A stretch of DNA of 64,000 bases from positions 248,001 to 312,000 of the forward strand of contig JAAFJO010000003.1 in NCBI GenBank assembly GCA_013298145.1, given 5' to 3'. This document shows, piece by piece, positions 8,914 through 18,010 of the stretch; the first letter of the stretch is position 1; every line of letters begins with the position of its first letter. This DNA comes from Betaproteobacteria bacterium (GTDB lineage: Bacteria; Pseudomonadota; Gammaproteobacteria; Burkholderiales; Casimicrobiaceae). Made by a program: the position numbers and the translations under genes. The notes under the pieces were generated by a model, which was not told the DNA's origin, ran no database searches, and saw only the letters and a program-made list of their open reading frames with translations.

Positions 8914-9918
8914 ATGAAACGTGTACTTGTCACCGGCGGCGCGGGCTATATCGGTAGCCATACTTGTAAAGCGCTCGCTACAGCAGGGTTTGAGCCCATC
9001 GTGTTTGACGATCTGTCAACCGGATTCGAGCGACTGGTACGCTGGGGGCCGCTTGTGCGCGGCGATATCGCCGATGCGGCGGCGTTGAACGCAGCGTTTG
9101 GAAAATACCGTCCGTTTGCGGTCATCCATTTCGCTGGACGGATTGCGGTGGGCGAGTCGGTCGTCGCGCCGTGGCTCCACTACGGCCCGAATGTGGCGGG
9201 AACCATTGCCCTATTGAACGCGATGCGTGAAAACGCGGTGAATCACCTTGTATTTTCAAGCTCTGCCGCGGTGTACGGCGTGCCCGAAAGCTCGCCCGTG
9301 CATGAATCCGCGCCAAAGCGCCCGCTGAGCCCTTACGGCCACTCGAAACGGTTTGCGGAGCAAATGATTGGCGACTACTGCGCCGCGAGCGCGATCAAAA
9401 GCGTGTGTCTTCGCTATTTCAATGCGGCGGGTGCAGATGCCGACGCAGAGACGGGCGAGCTACACGATCCGGAGACTCACTTAATCCCGCTCGCGTTCGA
9501 CGCACTACTAGGTAAGCGCGAACAGCTCACGGTGAATGGCGATGACTACGACACCGCCGACGGCACTTGCGTACGGGACTACATTCACGTCACGGATCTT
9601 GCGCGCGCTCATGTTGACGCTCTTAATTTCTGTATGCAAAGCGAGGCGAGCGCGAGCGCGTTTAACGTGGGAACGGGCCATGGCTATTCCGTGCGTGAAG
9701 TGCTCAATGCGATTAATGTGGTGACGGGCCGGCCTGTGCCGCATTCCATCGGCCCGCGGCGAGCGGGCGACCCCGCTCACTTGGTGGCCGATGCCAACGC
9801 CGCTAAAGGCGCTCTGGGTTGGACACCAATCCATTCAAGTCTGCAAGAGATCATTAGCAGCGCGTGGCGATGGCATCAGCGTGAACGCGGATTGCTCGCG
9901 AGTGAGTCAACGCAATGA
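8914..9918 (+). CDS. galE: UDP-glucose 4-epimerase
   Basis: Interconverts UDP-glucose and UDP-galactose using bound NAD. The 334-residue length is normal. Visible are the N-terminal dinucleotide loop VTGGAGYIGSH, the FDDLSTG adenosine-ribose contact, the catalytic Ser region FSSSAAVYG, the YGHSK Tyr/Lys pair, the LRYFNAAGAD stretch and the RDYIHVTDLA signature. A TATAAA lies only a few bases before the ATG, but no clear -35 accompanies it. The gene sits inside the polysaccharide locus and overlaps the next glycosyltransferase by ATGA, so it probably supplies galactose for the polymer. Confidence 0.96.
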   Translation: MKRVLVTGGAGYIGSHTCKALATAGFEPIVFDDLSTGFERLVRWGPLVRGDIADAAALNAAFGKYRPFAVIHFAGRIAVGESVVAPWLHYGPNVAGTIALLNAMRENAVNHLVFSSSAAVYGVPESSPVHESAPKRPLSPYGHSKRFAEQMIGDYCAASAIKSVCLRYFNAAGADADAETGELHDPETHLIPLAFDALLGKREQLTVNGDDYDTADGTCVRDYIHVTDLARAHVDALNFCMQSEASASAFNVGTGHGYSVREVLNAINVVTGRPVPHSIGPRRAGDPAHLVADANAAKGALGWTPIHSSLQEIISSAWRWHQRERGLLASESTQ

Positions 9919-10895
9919 GCCGAATCTCTGCAGTCATCCTTTGCCACAACGAGTTGCCCAATATTCGCTACTGTCTCGAGAGTGTGAAAGGGTGGGCGGA
10001 CGTTTACGTCGTAGATTCAGGCAGTACGGACGGCACGCTCGCTATTTGCGCTGAGTACACGCCGCATGTGTTTCATCATCCCTATGAAAATCACGCTTCG
10101 CAGTGGAACTGGGCCCTCGAAAACCTGCCGCTGACGAACGATTGGGTGCTCGCGTTAGACGCGGATTTCGTAGTTACGCCACAACTGCGTAAGCAGCTTG
10201 AGAACGAACTCGCATCCGTCAAAGCGGGCGTTGATGGCATTTATGTCAAGCACGACTATGTGTTTGGAGGCGGCCCCATTCGATTTGGTGGTACCAAGCA
10301 ATATTGGTTGCGGGTGATTCGGCGCGGCGCGGCCCGCCCCGATCTGAGTGATTTGGTTGATTTCAGGTTTAACGTAGATGGCACCACCACACAGTGGAGC
10401 GGTGCCGTCGTTGAATACAACCGGCATGATGACGACATCACGGTGTGGACACGCAAGCAAGATAAATTTTCGTTGCGCCTCGCGGTGGAAGAGGAGTCAC
10501 GTCGTCGCGGACTAGTCGCCTGGGAAGGCAAACCCGAACTACTCGGCAATCCCGATCAACGATTCATGCGCCTGCGGGATCTGTGGCTCAAATTGCCGCT
10601 GTTCTTGCGGCCCTGCATTTACTTTTTCTATCGCTACGTGCTGATGCTGGGCTTCTTGGACGGTCGCGCTGGTTTTTTATACGCAGCTCTGCAAGGCTTC
10701 TGGCTCCGCTTGATGGTGGATTGGAAAATTTGGCGAATCCGCGATGCGTCGCTCAGCAATGAACAACTGGTTAGATTGAAAGACGCGATGTTTACGACTC
10801 GCGATGGCGAAGTCGGTGCGCTACTTAAGCGGGTGCGCAGCAGCCGCGACGTAAGCAACGGTAGCAACGGAAGCAACGAAAATAACAACCTATGA
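9915..10895 (+). CDS. GT2 family glycosyltransferase (WaaE/KdtX-like)
   Basis: A 326-residue GT-A protein with N-terminal ISAVILCHNELPNIRYCLES, VVDSGSTDGT and the metal motif LALDADFVV. The long acceptor half includes a hydrophobic aromatic stretch (LFLRPCIYFFYRYVLMLGFLDG) often seen in WaaE-type transferases that add a sugar to LPS core or a lipid-linked glycan. The C-terminus is an unusual Ser/Asn/Gly repeat encoded by a 9-bp tandem repeat. It overlaps galE and the carbamoyltransferase by 4 nt each. The donor cannot be read from the sequence. Confidence 0.88.
   Translation: MSRISAVILCHNELPNIRYCLESVKGWADVYVVDSGSTDGTLAICAEYTPHVFHHPYENHASQWNWALENLPLTNDWVLALDADFVVTPQLRKQLENELASVKAGVDGIYVKHDYVFGGGPIRFGGTKQYWLRVIRRGAARPDLSDLVDFRFNVDGTTTQWSGAVVEYNRHDDDITVWTRKQDKFSLRLAVEEESRRRGLVAWEGKPELLGNPDQRFMRLRDLWLKLPLFLRPCIYFFYRYVLMLGFLDGRAGFLYAALQGFWLRLMVDWKIWRIRDASLSNEQLVRLKDAMFTTRDGEVGALLKRVRSSRDVSNGSNGSNENNNL
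10854..10889 (+). repeat. 9-bp tandem repeat at 3' end of GT2 gene
   Basis: Three near-perfect copies of AGCAACGGN plus a degenerate fourth encode Ser-Asn-Gly units at the extreme C-terminus of the glycosyltransferase. The period is in frame, so slippage would change tail length without a frameshift. Confidence 0.7.
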
Positions 10896-12655
10896 GCACA
10901 ATCCTTGGCATTAACGCGTTCCATGGCGATTCCGCTGCCTGTTTGATCATCGACGGCAAGCTCGTCGCTGCGGCAGAAGAGGAGCGATTCCGGCGGATCA
11001 AACACTGGGCTGGATTTCCATCGCAGGCGATTGCGTGGTGTCTAGAAAACTCCGGGCTGCAGCTCTCCGATGTGGATCACGTTGCGATCAATCAAGATTC
11101 GAGTGCGAATCTTGGGAAGAAGGTTGCGTATACGTTGCTGAAGCGTCCTGATCTGAGCTTGGTGCTTGATCGAATCCGCAACAAGCGCGAGCGGGACGGC
11201 ATCGATACGCATCTTGCACGCGCGTTTCCGGATCAAGTTTTCGGAGGAAAACTGCATGCGGTGGAGCATCATGTTGCGCATCTTTCGTCTGCGTTTCATG
11301 TTTCTCCGTTTGATGAGGCGGTCGTCGTCTCGGTCGACGGATTTGGCGATTTCGCGAGCGCCGCTTGGGGCTTCGGTAGCGGCACCAAGATCGAGGTCGA
11401 TGAGCGTGTCTATTTCCCGCACTCGCTGGGCATCTTCTACCAAGCCTTGACGCAGTATTTGGGGTTCCCGAACTACGGCGACGAATACAAAGTGATGGGA
11501 CTGGCTCCCTACGGAAAGCCCGAATTTCTTGGGGCAATGCGGAAGATAGTGAATTTAGAGAGTAACGGTGAATTTTCTCTCTCACCCCAATATTTCCGGC
11601 ACATTAAAGAAAAAGTTGAATACGAATGGGAGAACGGCTCTCCCTCCGTGGGGCAGCTCTTTACGCCAGCGTTGGAATCGCTCTTAGGCCCTGCGCGGAA
11701 GAAAGACGATCCACTTGAACAAAAGCACAAAGACATCGCGCGATCTGTGCAGGCGATGTATGAAGAGGCGTTCTTCAACCTATTGAACGCGCTTCACAAA
11801 AAGCACGGTGGAGACGCGGTGTGCGTCGCAGGCGGTTGCGGCATGAATTCCGTCGCCAACGGCAAGATCACGCTCAATACTCCGTTCAAACGCGTTTATG
11901 TGCAGTCGGCAGCGGGCGACGCCGGTGGTGCCATCGGGGCCGCGTATTCTGTGCATCATTCGCTCGGTGGAACGCGCGCGGAGCCCATGCTTCACGCCTA
12001 TCTTGGACCAGGTTGCGACGCGGCGGAAATTGACGCCTTGCTCACTGCACGCAAGAGCGAAATCGCGGAAGCGGGCTGTACGGTTGCACGCATTGACGAC
12101 GAGGGCGCGCTCTGCGCTCAAACCGCGACGGCCATTTCCGAAGGAAAGGTCGTCGGTTGGTTCCAGGGGCGGATGGAGTGGGGGCCACGCGCGCTCGGCA
12201 ATCGCTCGATTCTGGGCGATCCGCGCCGCGCTGATATGAAAGACATTCTGAACCTGAAAATTAAGCGGCGCGAATCGTTTCGACCATTCGCGCCCTCGGT
12301 GCTGCGGGAGGCGGTTCCTGAGTGGTTCGAGCTCGATGGTGATGTACCTTTTATGATGCAGGTCTATCCCATCCGTGCCGAGAAACACGCCGCGATTCCA
12401 GCGGTCACCCACGTCGATGGTTCGGGGCGCTTACAGACTGTGGACGCGGCCACCAACCCGCGCTACTACCGTTTAATCTCTGAATTCAAAGCGCTGACCG
12501 GCGTGCCGATGGTGCTCAATACATCGTTCAACGAGAACGAGCCGGTGGTTTGTAAGCCGGTTGAGGCGCTCGATTGTTTCTTGCGAACAAAGATGGATTT
12601 GCTGGTGTTAGGTGACTTTATCGTGGTTCGTAACCCGCCGGCGAGGCCAGGTTGA
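10892..12655 (+). CDS. Carbamoyltransferase, NodU/CmcH family
   Basis: A 587-residue enzyme that transfers carbamoyl from carbamoyl phosphate, through an adenylate, to a hydroxyl group. The N-terminal Kae1-like domain is clear: ILGINAFHGDSAACLIIDGK, AAEEERFRRIKH, the metal-binding histidines in EHHVAHLSSAFHVSPF, the VSVDGFGD strand and VAGGCGMN. The C-terminal YrdC-like domain shows GWFQGRMEWGPRALGNRSIL. Relatives decorate Nod factors and antibiotics; here it lies inside polysaccharide genes with 4-nt overlaps on both sides, so carbamoylation of a sugar in the polymer is the natural inference. Confidence 0.93.
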   Translation: MSTILGINAFHGDSAACLIIDGKLVAAAEEERFRRIKHWAGFPSQAIAWCLENSGLQLSDVDHVAINQDSSANLGKKVAYTLLKRPDLSLVLDRIRNKRERDGIDTHLARAFPDQVFGGKLHAVEHHVAHLSSAFHVSPFDEAVVVSVDGFGDFASAAWGFGSGTKIEVDERVYFPHSLGIFYQALTQYLGFPNYGDEYKVMGLAPYGKPEFLGAMRKIVNLESNGEFSLSPQYFRHIKEKVEYEWENGSPSVGQLFTPALESLLGPARKKDDPLEQKHKDIARSVQAMYEEAFFNLLNALHKKHGGDAVCVAGGCGMNSVANGKITLNTPFKRVYVQSAAGDAGGAIGAAYSVHHSLGGTRAEPMLHAYLGPGCDAAEIDALLTARKSEIAEAGCTVARIDDEGALCAQTATAISEGKVVGWFQGRMEWGPRALGNRSILGDPRRADMKDILNLKIKRRESFRPFAPSVLREAVPEWFELDGDVPFMMQVYPIRAEKHAAIPAVTHVDGSGRLQTVDAATNPRYYRLISEFKALTGVPMVLNTSFNENEPVVCKPVEALDCFLRTKMDLLVLGDFIVVRNPPARPG

Positions 12656-14103
12656 TAAGTCAAGTTCGCAAACACGCAGTTGGCGCATTTCTATTGGCTG
12701 CTCTGGTCGCAAGTGTTAGCCGGTTGTACGTTGGCGACTCAACATCGGATGACGCTTACATCTACATGCGTTATGCCGACAATTACCTGTTGAGTGGTGT
12801 TGCTACTTTCAATCTTGGTGAGCGTTCGCACGGCATTACGAGTGTGCTTTGGTTCGTCATTGGCGCATTAACTGCGCAAGTCGCTGGCAACACGATCGAA
12901 GTCTGGAAATACCTTTCGCTTTCGTTTTATTTTGTATTTTCTTTCTCGCTCGCTTTGCTTTATTTGACAATCGCCAAAAGCGCGCTTGTAGCGATACTGG
13001 CGGCGGTTCTCGTGCTCTTCGATCCCTTCACGTTTCGCTGGTCTTCAACAGGTATGGAGAATGCGCTTGTCGCGATCTCTATTCTCCTTGTCGTCGTATT
13101 GTTGATTTACAGAAGAGTTACGGCCGCCGTATTCGCTTGTGCGTTGCTGCCTTTGGTGAGGCCCGAGCTTGCGGTCTGGGGCGCGGTCACTGCTACGACT
13201 GCCGCATGGTGGATGAACGAACGACGTGAGCGAGTTGCAACGTTGGCATTGGTCTACCTAATCGGAATAGTGGCGAGTGTGGCGGTTAATGTTGCGCTTT
13301 TTGACGCACTTCATCCGCAAACCGCAGCGGCCAAAGCGCTTGTGCTTAAGCAATTAGATCCTGCGTATGCGTTGGTACAAATGCTACTTATCGGAACGGT
13401 GGTCGCGGCGCTACCGCTAGCGGTCGTTACTTACTTTGCGCGCCGCGTGCGAGGTTCCGCGAATGAGCTCGTTCCAATGCTTCTTCTGCTGGGAACGCTG
13501 GCTTACACCCTCTTTGTCTTTTTATATGCGGCGCATAAAAACCATCTGGTCAGCACCCGGTATTCGACCGCTTACGTATTGCCGCTCACACTGGTGGGGC
13601 TCGCGTACGCTGTAACGCGCGTTGAAATCACACGCCAGGCAGTGTCAGTTTTGGCAGTTGGGGTTGTTCTTCAAGCAACAGTGGCCTCGGCCGTACTTCT
13701 TAGAACTTTCCCTGGCACGAGAACGGCTGAAGGGCGCGACATAGCGACATTCGTCAGCCAATGTATTGACCCCTTGCCTGCGAGCGCGAAAATTGCAACG
13801 ACCGAAGTTGGCGCGATTGCTCACTTCTCGGACAAGTACATTGTCGACCTAGTTGGTCTAACCGACGAAAAGACCCTGCAATATCTTCGAACACACGAGG
13901 TCGAACGCGCTGATCGGGTAGCGAAGCTGCTAGCGTTTCGGCAGGCGACGCATTACATCGATCCAATGGCAAGCGATGAAAACGCCTCGCGACGAGTCGG
14001 ACTGCCGATGGTTGCCGTATGCCGGGGCTTGGTTGGCCGCAACAACGTCTCTTCAGGTGAAACGGCCACCAATTGGGTGCTGTACGAGTTAGGGCGTCCG
14101 TGA
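12652..14103 (+). CDS. GT-C type membrane glycosyltransferase (ArnT/AftB-like)
   Basis: A 483-residue inner-membrane protein with about ten hydrophobic helices and a soluble C-terminal third. The first periplasmic loop has the paired acids and aromatic pattern of polyprenyl-phosphate-sugar transferases (SDDAYIYMRYADN, then FNLGERSHGITSVLW). These enzymes add a sugar from a lipid-phosphate carrier to an exported glycan. The start is TTG 12652 in a TTGA overlap with the carbamoyltransferase; no better start lies before the first membrane helix. A side-branch addition in the periplasm is plausible but unproven. Confidence 0.75.
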   Translation: MISQVRKHAVGAFLLAALVASVSRLYVGDSTSDDAYIYMRYADNYLLSGVATFNLGERSHGITSVLWFVIGALTAQVAGNTIEVWKYLSLSFYFVFSFSLALLYLTIAKSALVAILAAVLVLFDPFTFRWSSTGMENALVAISILLVVVLLIYRRVTAAVFACALLPLVRPELAVWGAVTATTAAWWMNERRERVATLALVYLIGIVASVAVNVALFDALHPQTAAAKALVLKQLDPAYALVQMLLIGTVVAALPLAVVTYFARRVRGSANELVPMLLLLGTLAYTLFVFLYAAHKNHLVSTRYSTAYVLPLTLVGLAYAVTRVEITRQAVSVLAVGVVLQATVASAVLLRTFPGTRTAEGRDIATFVSQCIDPLPASAKIATTEVGAIAHFSDKYIVDLVGLTDEKTLQYLRTHEVERADRVAKLLAFRQATHYIDPMASDENASRRVGLPMVAVCRGLVGRNNVSSGETATNWVLYELGRP

Positions 14104-14879
14104 AGATTTCTGTAGTTACAGCCGTCTTCAACAATGCAGCGACGATTCGCGATGCGCTTGAGTCAACGCTTTCTCAGCGCTACCCAAATGTTGAGTTGGT
14201 GGTTGTCGACGGCGGTTCTACCGATGGAACGCAGAAAATTATTGAAGCCTACCGCGACCGTATCGCAACGTACGTGAGTGAGCCCGATCGCGGTATTTAC
14301 GACGCGTTGAACAAAGGTGTGCGGCTCGCGACAGGTGACGTCATTGGTTTTTTGCACTCGGATGATTTATTCGCCGACACCGAGGCGTTGAGCCGGGTGA
14401 CCGAGGTGATGCGTGAGCCCAACGTCGACGCGTGTTACGGCGATCTGAACTATGTTCGCAAAGAAGCGCCGCATGCCATTGTTCGTGCGTGGGCTGCTGG
14501 TGACTTCACGCGCGGCAAACTCAGACGCGGCTGGATGCCGCCGCATCCAACGCTCTACGTGCGACGCGAGGTCTATGCAGGCGTTGGCGAATTCAATACG
14601 CGCTATCGTATCGCCGCTGACTACGATTGGATGCTCCGAGTGTTGCAGCAAACTGAGCGAGTCCGCTATGTAAAGCGAGTACAGGTGCTCATGCGTGTGG
14701 GCGGAGCAAGCAATCGTTCACTGAAAAATATCATTAGAAAGTCAACCGAAGACTATCGTGCGCTTCGGTCAAACGGATTCGGCGCTTTTGCAGCTGTCTT
14801 CGCGCTTGCGGGAAAGAATATTGGAAAATTACCGCAGTTTTTGTTTGCAAGACGCGGCGCGCGCGCGAGAAATCCATGA
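14100..14879 (+). CDS. GT2 family glycosyltransferase
   Basis: A 259-residue GT-A glycosyltransferase of the short WcaA/WcaE type. It has KISVVTAVFNNAATIRDALE, VVVDGGSTDGTQKII, the sequence YVSEPDRGIYDALNKGVRLATG and the metal site GFLHSDDLF, all typical of this group. The GTG at 14100 forms a GTGA overlap with the GT-C gene; the frame opens nine codons earlier but within that gene. It overlaps the next gene by ATGA. In colanic-acid-like loci such enzymes often use GDP-fucose, which would fit the Gmd/Fcl genes just downstream, but that is inference. Confidence 0.88.
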   Translation: MKISVVTAVFNNAATIRDALESTLSQRYPNVELVVVDGGSTDGTQKIIEAYRDRIATYVSEPDRGIYDALNKGVRLATGDVIGFLHSDDLFADTEALSRVTEVMREPNVDACYGDLNYVRKEAPHAIVRAWAAGDFTRGKLRRGWMPPHPTLYVRREVYAGVGEFNTRYRIAADYDWMLRVLQQTERVRYVKRVQVLMRVGGASNRSLKNIIRKSTEDYRALRSNGFGAFAAVFALAGKNIGKLPQFLFARRGARARNP

Positions 14880-15820
14880 ACGTTCTCATCGCCGGAATTA
14901 CGGGACAAGACGGTGCGTACTTAGCGCAGCGTTTGCTCGCGCGCGGCGATGAGGTGATCGGTACCACGCGCGACGCCGCGACCTGCGACCTGTCACGGCT
15001 CGACCGTTTGGGTGTTACCGGGCAAGTTCGCGTGGTCTCCATGCTGCCCGCAGATTATCGAAGTGTGTTGCGTACTATTTCTGAAGCGAAGCCTCGTGAA
15101 ATTTATTTCTTAGCGGGACAGACCTCTGTCGGCCTTTCGTTCGATCAGCCAGTGGAGGCGATTGAGAGTATCGCAACAGGCATTCTCAATATTCTTGAGG
15201 CAATACGCTTTCTCGATCCGTCGATTCGGCTATTCAATGCGGGCTCGAGCGAGTGTTTTGGTGATACGGGGCGGGTCGCTGCTACTGAGCTGACGCCATT
15301 TCGCCCGCTGAGCCCGTACGCGGTCGCCAAAGCAACTGCTCATAATCTGGTCGCGAATTACCGAATCGCGTACAACCTATTCGCATGCACGGGCATCTTG
15401 TTTAATCACGAGTCACCCCTTCGGCCCACACGTTTTGTTACCCAGAAAATCGTTCAAGGTGCGCGTGAAATCGCTGCGGGTAAGCGCAAAAGTCTGTCGC
15501 TTGGAAACCTCGACATTTCGCGCGATTGGGGATGGGCACCCGAGTACGTCGATGCTATGGCGCTGATGCTTTCTGCCGACGCGCCCGAAGACTTTGTGAT
15601 CGCCACGGGCCGCACCGTGTCACTTTCTTACTTTGTCGAAAAAACGTTTGCGCACTTCGACATTGATTGGCGCGAATGCGTTGTCACGGACGCGTCATTA
15701 AAGCGGCCTTCCGACATTTCGTTCGGTGCTGGCGATCCGTCACTGATCGCCGCGCGGTTAGGGTGGAAAGCGCAAGTCGATGTCGATGGCGTGATCGCGA
15801 GAATGTGCAAAATTGAGTAA
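14876..15820 (+). CDS. Gmd-like NAD(P)-dependent sugar dehydratase/epimerase (extended SDR)
   Basis: A 314-residue relative of GDP-mannose 4,6-dehydratase. It opens with [18 protein letters not shown] and keeps the Ser-Ser-Glu active-site stretch (NAGSSECFG), the YAVAK Tyr/Lys pair and the block [20 protein letters not shown]. It is about 50 residues shorter than Gmd, mainly between strands 3 and 5 and at the C-terminus. It lies directly before true gmd. It could be a second dehydratase for another NDP-sugar or a 6-deoxy-4-keto sugar reductase (Rmd-like); the retained active-site Glu argues for dehydratase chemistry. Confidence 0.82.
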   Translation: MNVLIAGITGQDGAYLAQRLLARGDEVIGTTRDAATCDLSRLDRLGVTGQVRVVSMLPADYRSVLRTISEAKPREIYFLAGQTSVGLSFDQPVEAIESIATGILNILEAIRFLDPSIRLFNAGSSECFGDTGRVAATELTPFRPLSPYAVAKATAHNLVANYRIAYNLFACTGILFNHESPLRPTRFVTQKIVQGAREIAAGKRKSLSLGNLDISRDWGWAPEYVDAMALMLSADAPEDFVIATGRTVSLSYFVEKTFAHFDIDWRECVVTDASLKRPSDISFGAGDPSLIAARLGWKAQVDVDGVIARMCKIE

Positions 15821-15908
15821 TACGCTCGAGCACCGGGCTACAGTCAGGCAGATGATTTAGACCTTGATGCGTGCTGAAAGCAGCGTGCTGGGGGAACAGA
15901 GGAACAAA

Positions 15909-17009
15909 TTGAAAAAAGCACTGATTACAGGCATTACCGGACAAGATGGCGCCTATCTGGCTGAGCTGCTTCTCACGAAGGGTTACGAGGTTCATGGCAT
16001 CAAACGCCGAGCCTCATCGTTCAACACCGAGCGAATTGATCACCTCTACCAAGACCCACACATTGACGGTCGTCGCCTGCATCTGCACTATGGGGATTTG
16101 GCGGACGGTGCGAATCTAACGCGCATTGTTGAACAAGTGCAGCCCGATGAGGTTTACAACCTGGGCGCACAGAGTCACGTGCAGGTGTCGTTCGAGCTGC
16201 CTGAGTACACGGCCGATGTAGACGGGCTTGGCGCGCTGCGCTTGTTGGAAGCGATTCGTATGCTCGGGCTCAATCAGAAAACACGCTTCTATCAAGCGTC
16301 AACCTCGGAGCTTTTCGGGAAGGTGATGGAGATCCCGCAGACCGAAAAGACGCCGTTTTATCCTCGCTCGCCTTATGGTGTTGCGAAGTTGTACGCGTAC
16401 TGGATTACGGTGAATTACCGCGAGTCGTACGGCATGTACGCGTGTAACGGCATTCTCTTCAATCACGAATCTCCGCTTCGCGGCGAGACATTCGTGACTC
16501 GCAAGATCACGCGGGGGATCGCTCGCGCCTTCGTCGGGCTCGAGCCGACGTTGCATCTAGGCAATCTCGATGCGCTCCGCGATTGGGGACATGCGCGTGA
16601 TTACGTTGAAATGCAGTGGCTCATGTTGCAGCAAAATGTTGCTGAGGATTTTGTGATCGCCACGGGTAAACAGTATTCGGTACGCGATTTCGTGACGCTC
16701 ACGGCGCGCGAGCTCGGCGTAGAAATTGAGTGGCGTGGTAGCGGAGTTGACGAGGTTGGGCTCGTCGCCGGCGCTCCTGCGGAAAGTGCGCTTAAAGTCG
16801 GACAAAACCTAGTGGCCGTCGACCCTCGTTACTTCCGACCTGCAGAGGTAGAAACTTTATTGGGAGATCCCACGTACGCCAAGACGAAACTGGGCTGGGT
16901 GCCTAAAACAACATTCCACGAGATGGTGTCAGAAATGGTGCTTGCCGACAGAAACGCTGCGCAACGCGAGAAAATGCTTATCGCGGCTGGTTACCAAAAT
17001 GTGCGTTAA
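15909..17009 (+). CDS. gmd: GDP-mannose 4,6-dehydratase
   Basis: Converts GDP-D-mannose to GDP-4-keto-6-deoxy-D-mannose, the first step to GDP-L-fucose. Family marks are [38 protein letters not shown], the catalytic [14 protein letters not shown] and [19 protein letters not shown]. The TTG at 15909 is chosen: it gives the usual LKKALITG N-terminus and has AGAGGA about 6 nt upstream. The ORF itself is open from 15864, but that extension is non-homologous. Fcl follows after 20 nt, completing the pathway. Confidence 0.95.
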   Translation: MKKALITGITGQDGAYLAELLLTKGYEVHGIKRRASSFNTERIDHLYQDPHIDGRRLHLHYGDLADGANLTRIVEQVQPDEVYNLGAQSHVQVSFELPEYTADVDGLGALRLLEAIRMLGLNQKTRFYQASTSELFGKVMEIPQTEKTPFYPRSPYGVAKLYAYWITVNYRESYGMYACNGILFNHESPLRGETFVTRKITRGIARAFVGLEPTLHLGNLDALRDWGHARDYVEMQWLMLQQNVAEDFVIATGKQYSVRDFVTLTARELGVEIEWRGSGVDEVGLVAGAPAESALKVGQNLVAVDPRYFRPAEVETLLGDPTYAKTKLGWVPKTTFHEMVSEMVLADRNAAQREKMLIAAGYQNVR

Positions 17010-17029
17010 CGAGCGTATCGAAGCAGCGC

Positions 17030-17977
17030 ATGTTTGATCTCGCAAAGAAGATTTTTGTCGCAGGACATCGGGGCTTGGTCGGCTCTGCTGTAGTGCGAGC
17101 GCTTGAGGTTGAAGGCGCACGTCAACTCGTTCTTAAACCTCGGCAGGCGCTAGACCTGATCGACGCGGCGGCGGTTGAGCGCTTTTTTGAAACCGAAAAA
17201 CCTGCGTACGTCATTCTTGCCGCTGCGAAAGTCGGTGGGATCAAAGCCAATGATTCCTATCCAGCCGAATTTCTCCGCGACAATTTGGCGATCCAAACCA
17301 ACGTGATCCACAGCGCATGGAAGCACGGCGTTGAGAAGCTTTGCTTCCTGGGCTCCTCATGCATTTATCCCAAGCTTGCACCGCAGCCGCTGCGTGAAGA
17401 CGCGCTCCTTACCGGCCCACTTGAGCCCACCAACGAGTGGTACGCGATTGCAAAGATTGCCGGAATCAAGATGTGCCAGGCGTATCGAAAGCAATATGGC
17501 TTTAACGCGATCAGCGCGATGCCGACCAATCTGTATGGGCCGAACGATAACTTCGATCTCCAGAATTCACACGTGCTGCCCGCGTTGATTCGTCGCTTTC
17601 ACGAAGCAAAGGAGCGCGGAGATAAAAGCGTGACGATTTGGGGAACCGGCAGCCCGCTTCGCGAGTTTCTTCACGTTGATGACATGGCGCAGGCAGTTGT
17701 GTTTTTGATGAAGCAGTACGACGGCTACGACCACGTCAACGTCGGATGTGGTGAGGATCTTTCGATTCTTGAGCTCTCAAAAAAGGTGGCGAGTGCGGTC
17801 GGATTTCGCGGCGAAATCCTCACTGACCCTAGTAAACCTGATGGCACACCACGAAAACTCATGGATGTTTCGCGCCTTACCAGCATGGGATGGGCGCCGA
17901 AAGTTGCTTTCGATCAAGGCATTGCCGATACCTATCGTTGGTATCTGCAGCATGCCGAGACCGTGCGCGCGGCTTAA
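17030..17977 (+). CDS. fcl: GDP-L-fucose synthase
   Basis: A bifunctional 3,5-epimerase/4-reductase that turns the Gmd product into GDP-L-fucose with NADPH. The 315 residues show the cofactor loop [17 protein letters not shown], the sequence [12 protein letters not shown], the catalytic FLGSSCIYP, the [14 protein letters not shown]yr/Lys pair and [11 protein letters not shown], all diagnostic for the WcaG/Fcl family. It lies 20 bp after gmd on the same strand. The product is the likely fucose donor for the polymer. Confidence 0.96.
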   Translation: MFDLAKKIFVAGHRGLVGSAVVRALEVEGARQLVLKPRQALDLIDAAAVERFFETEKPAYVILAAAKVGGIKANDSYPAEFLRDNLAIQTNVIHSAWKHGVEKLCFLGSSCIYPKLAPQPLREDALLTGPLEPTNEWYAIAKIAGIKMCQAYRKQYGFNAISAMPTNLYGPNDNFDLQNSHVLPALIRRFHEAKERGDKSVTIWGTGSPLREFLHVDDMAQAVVFLMKQYDGYDHVNVGCGEDLSILELSKKVASAVGFRGEILTDPSKPDGTPRKLMDVSRLTSMGWAPKVAFDQGIADTYRWYLQHAETVRAA

Positions 17978-18010
17978 GCCGCCCTAGCAGCAGGACTCCG
18001 TTTCAAAATC

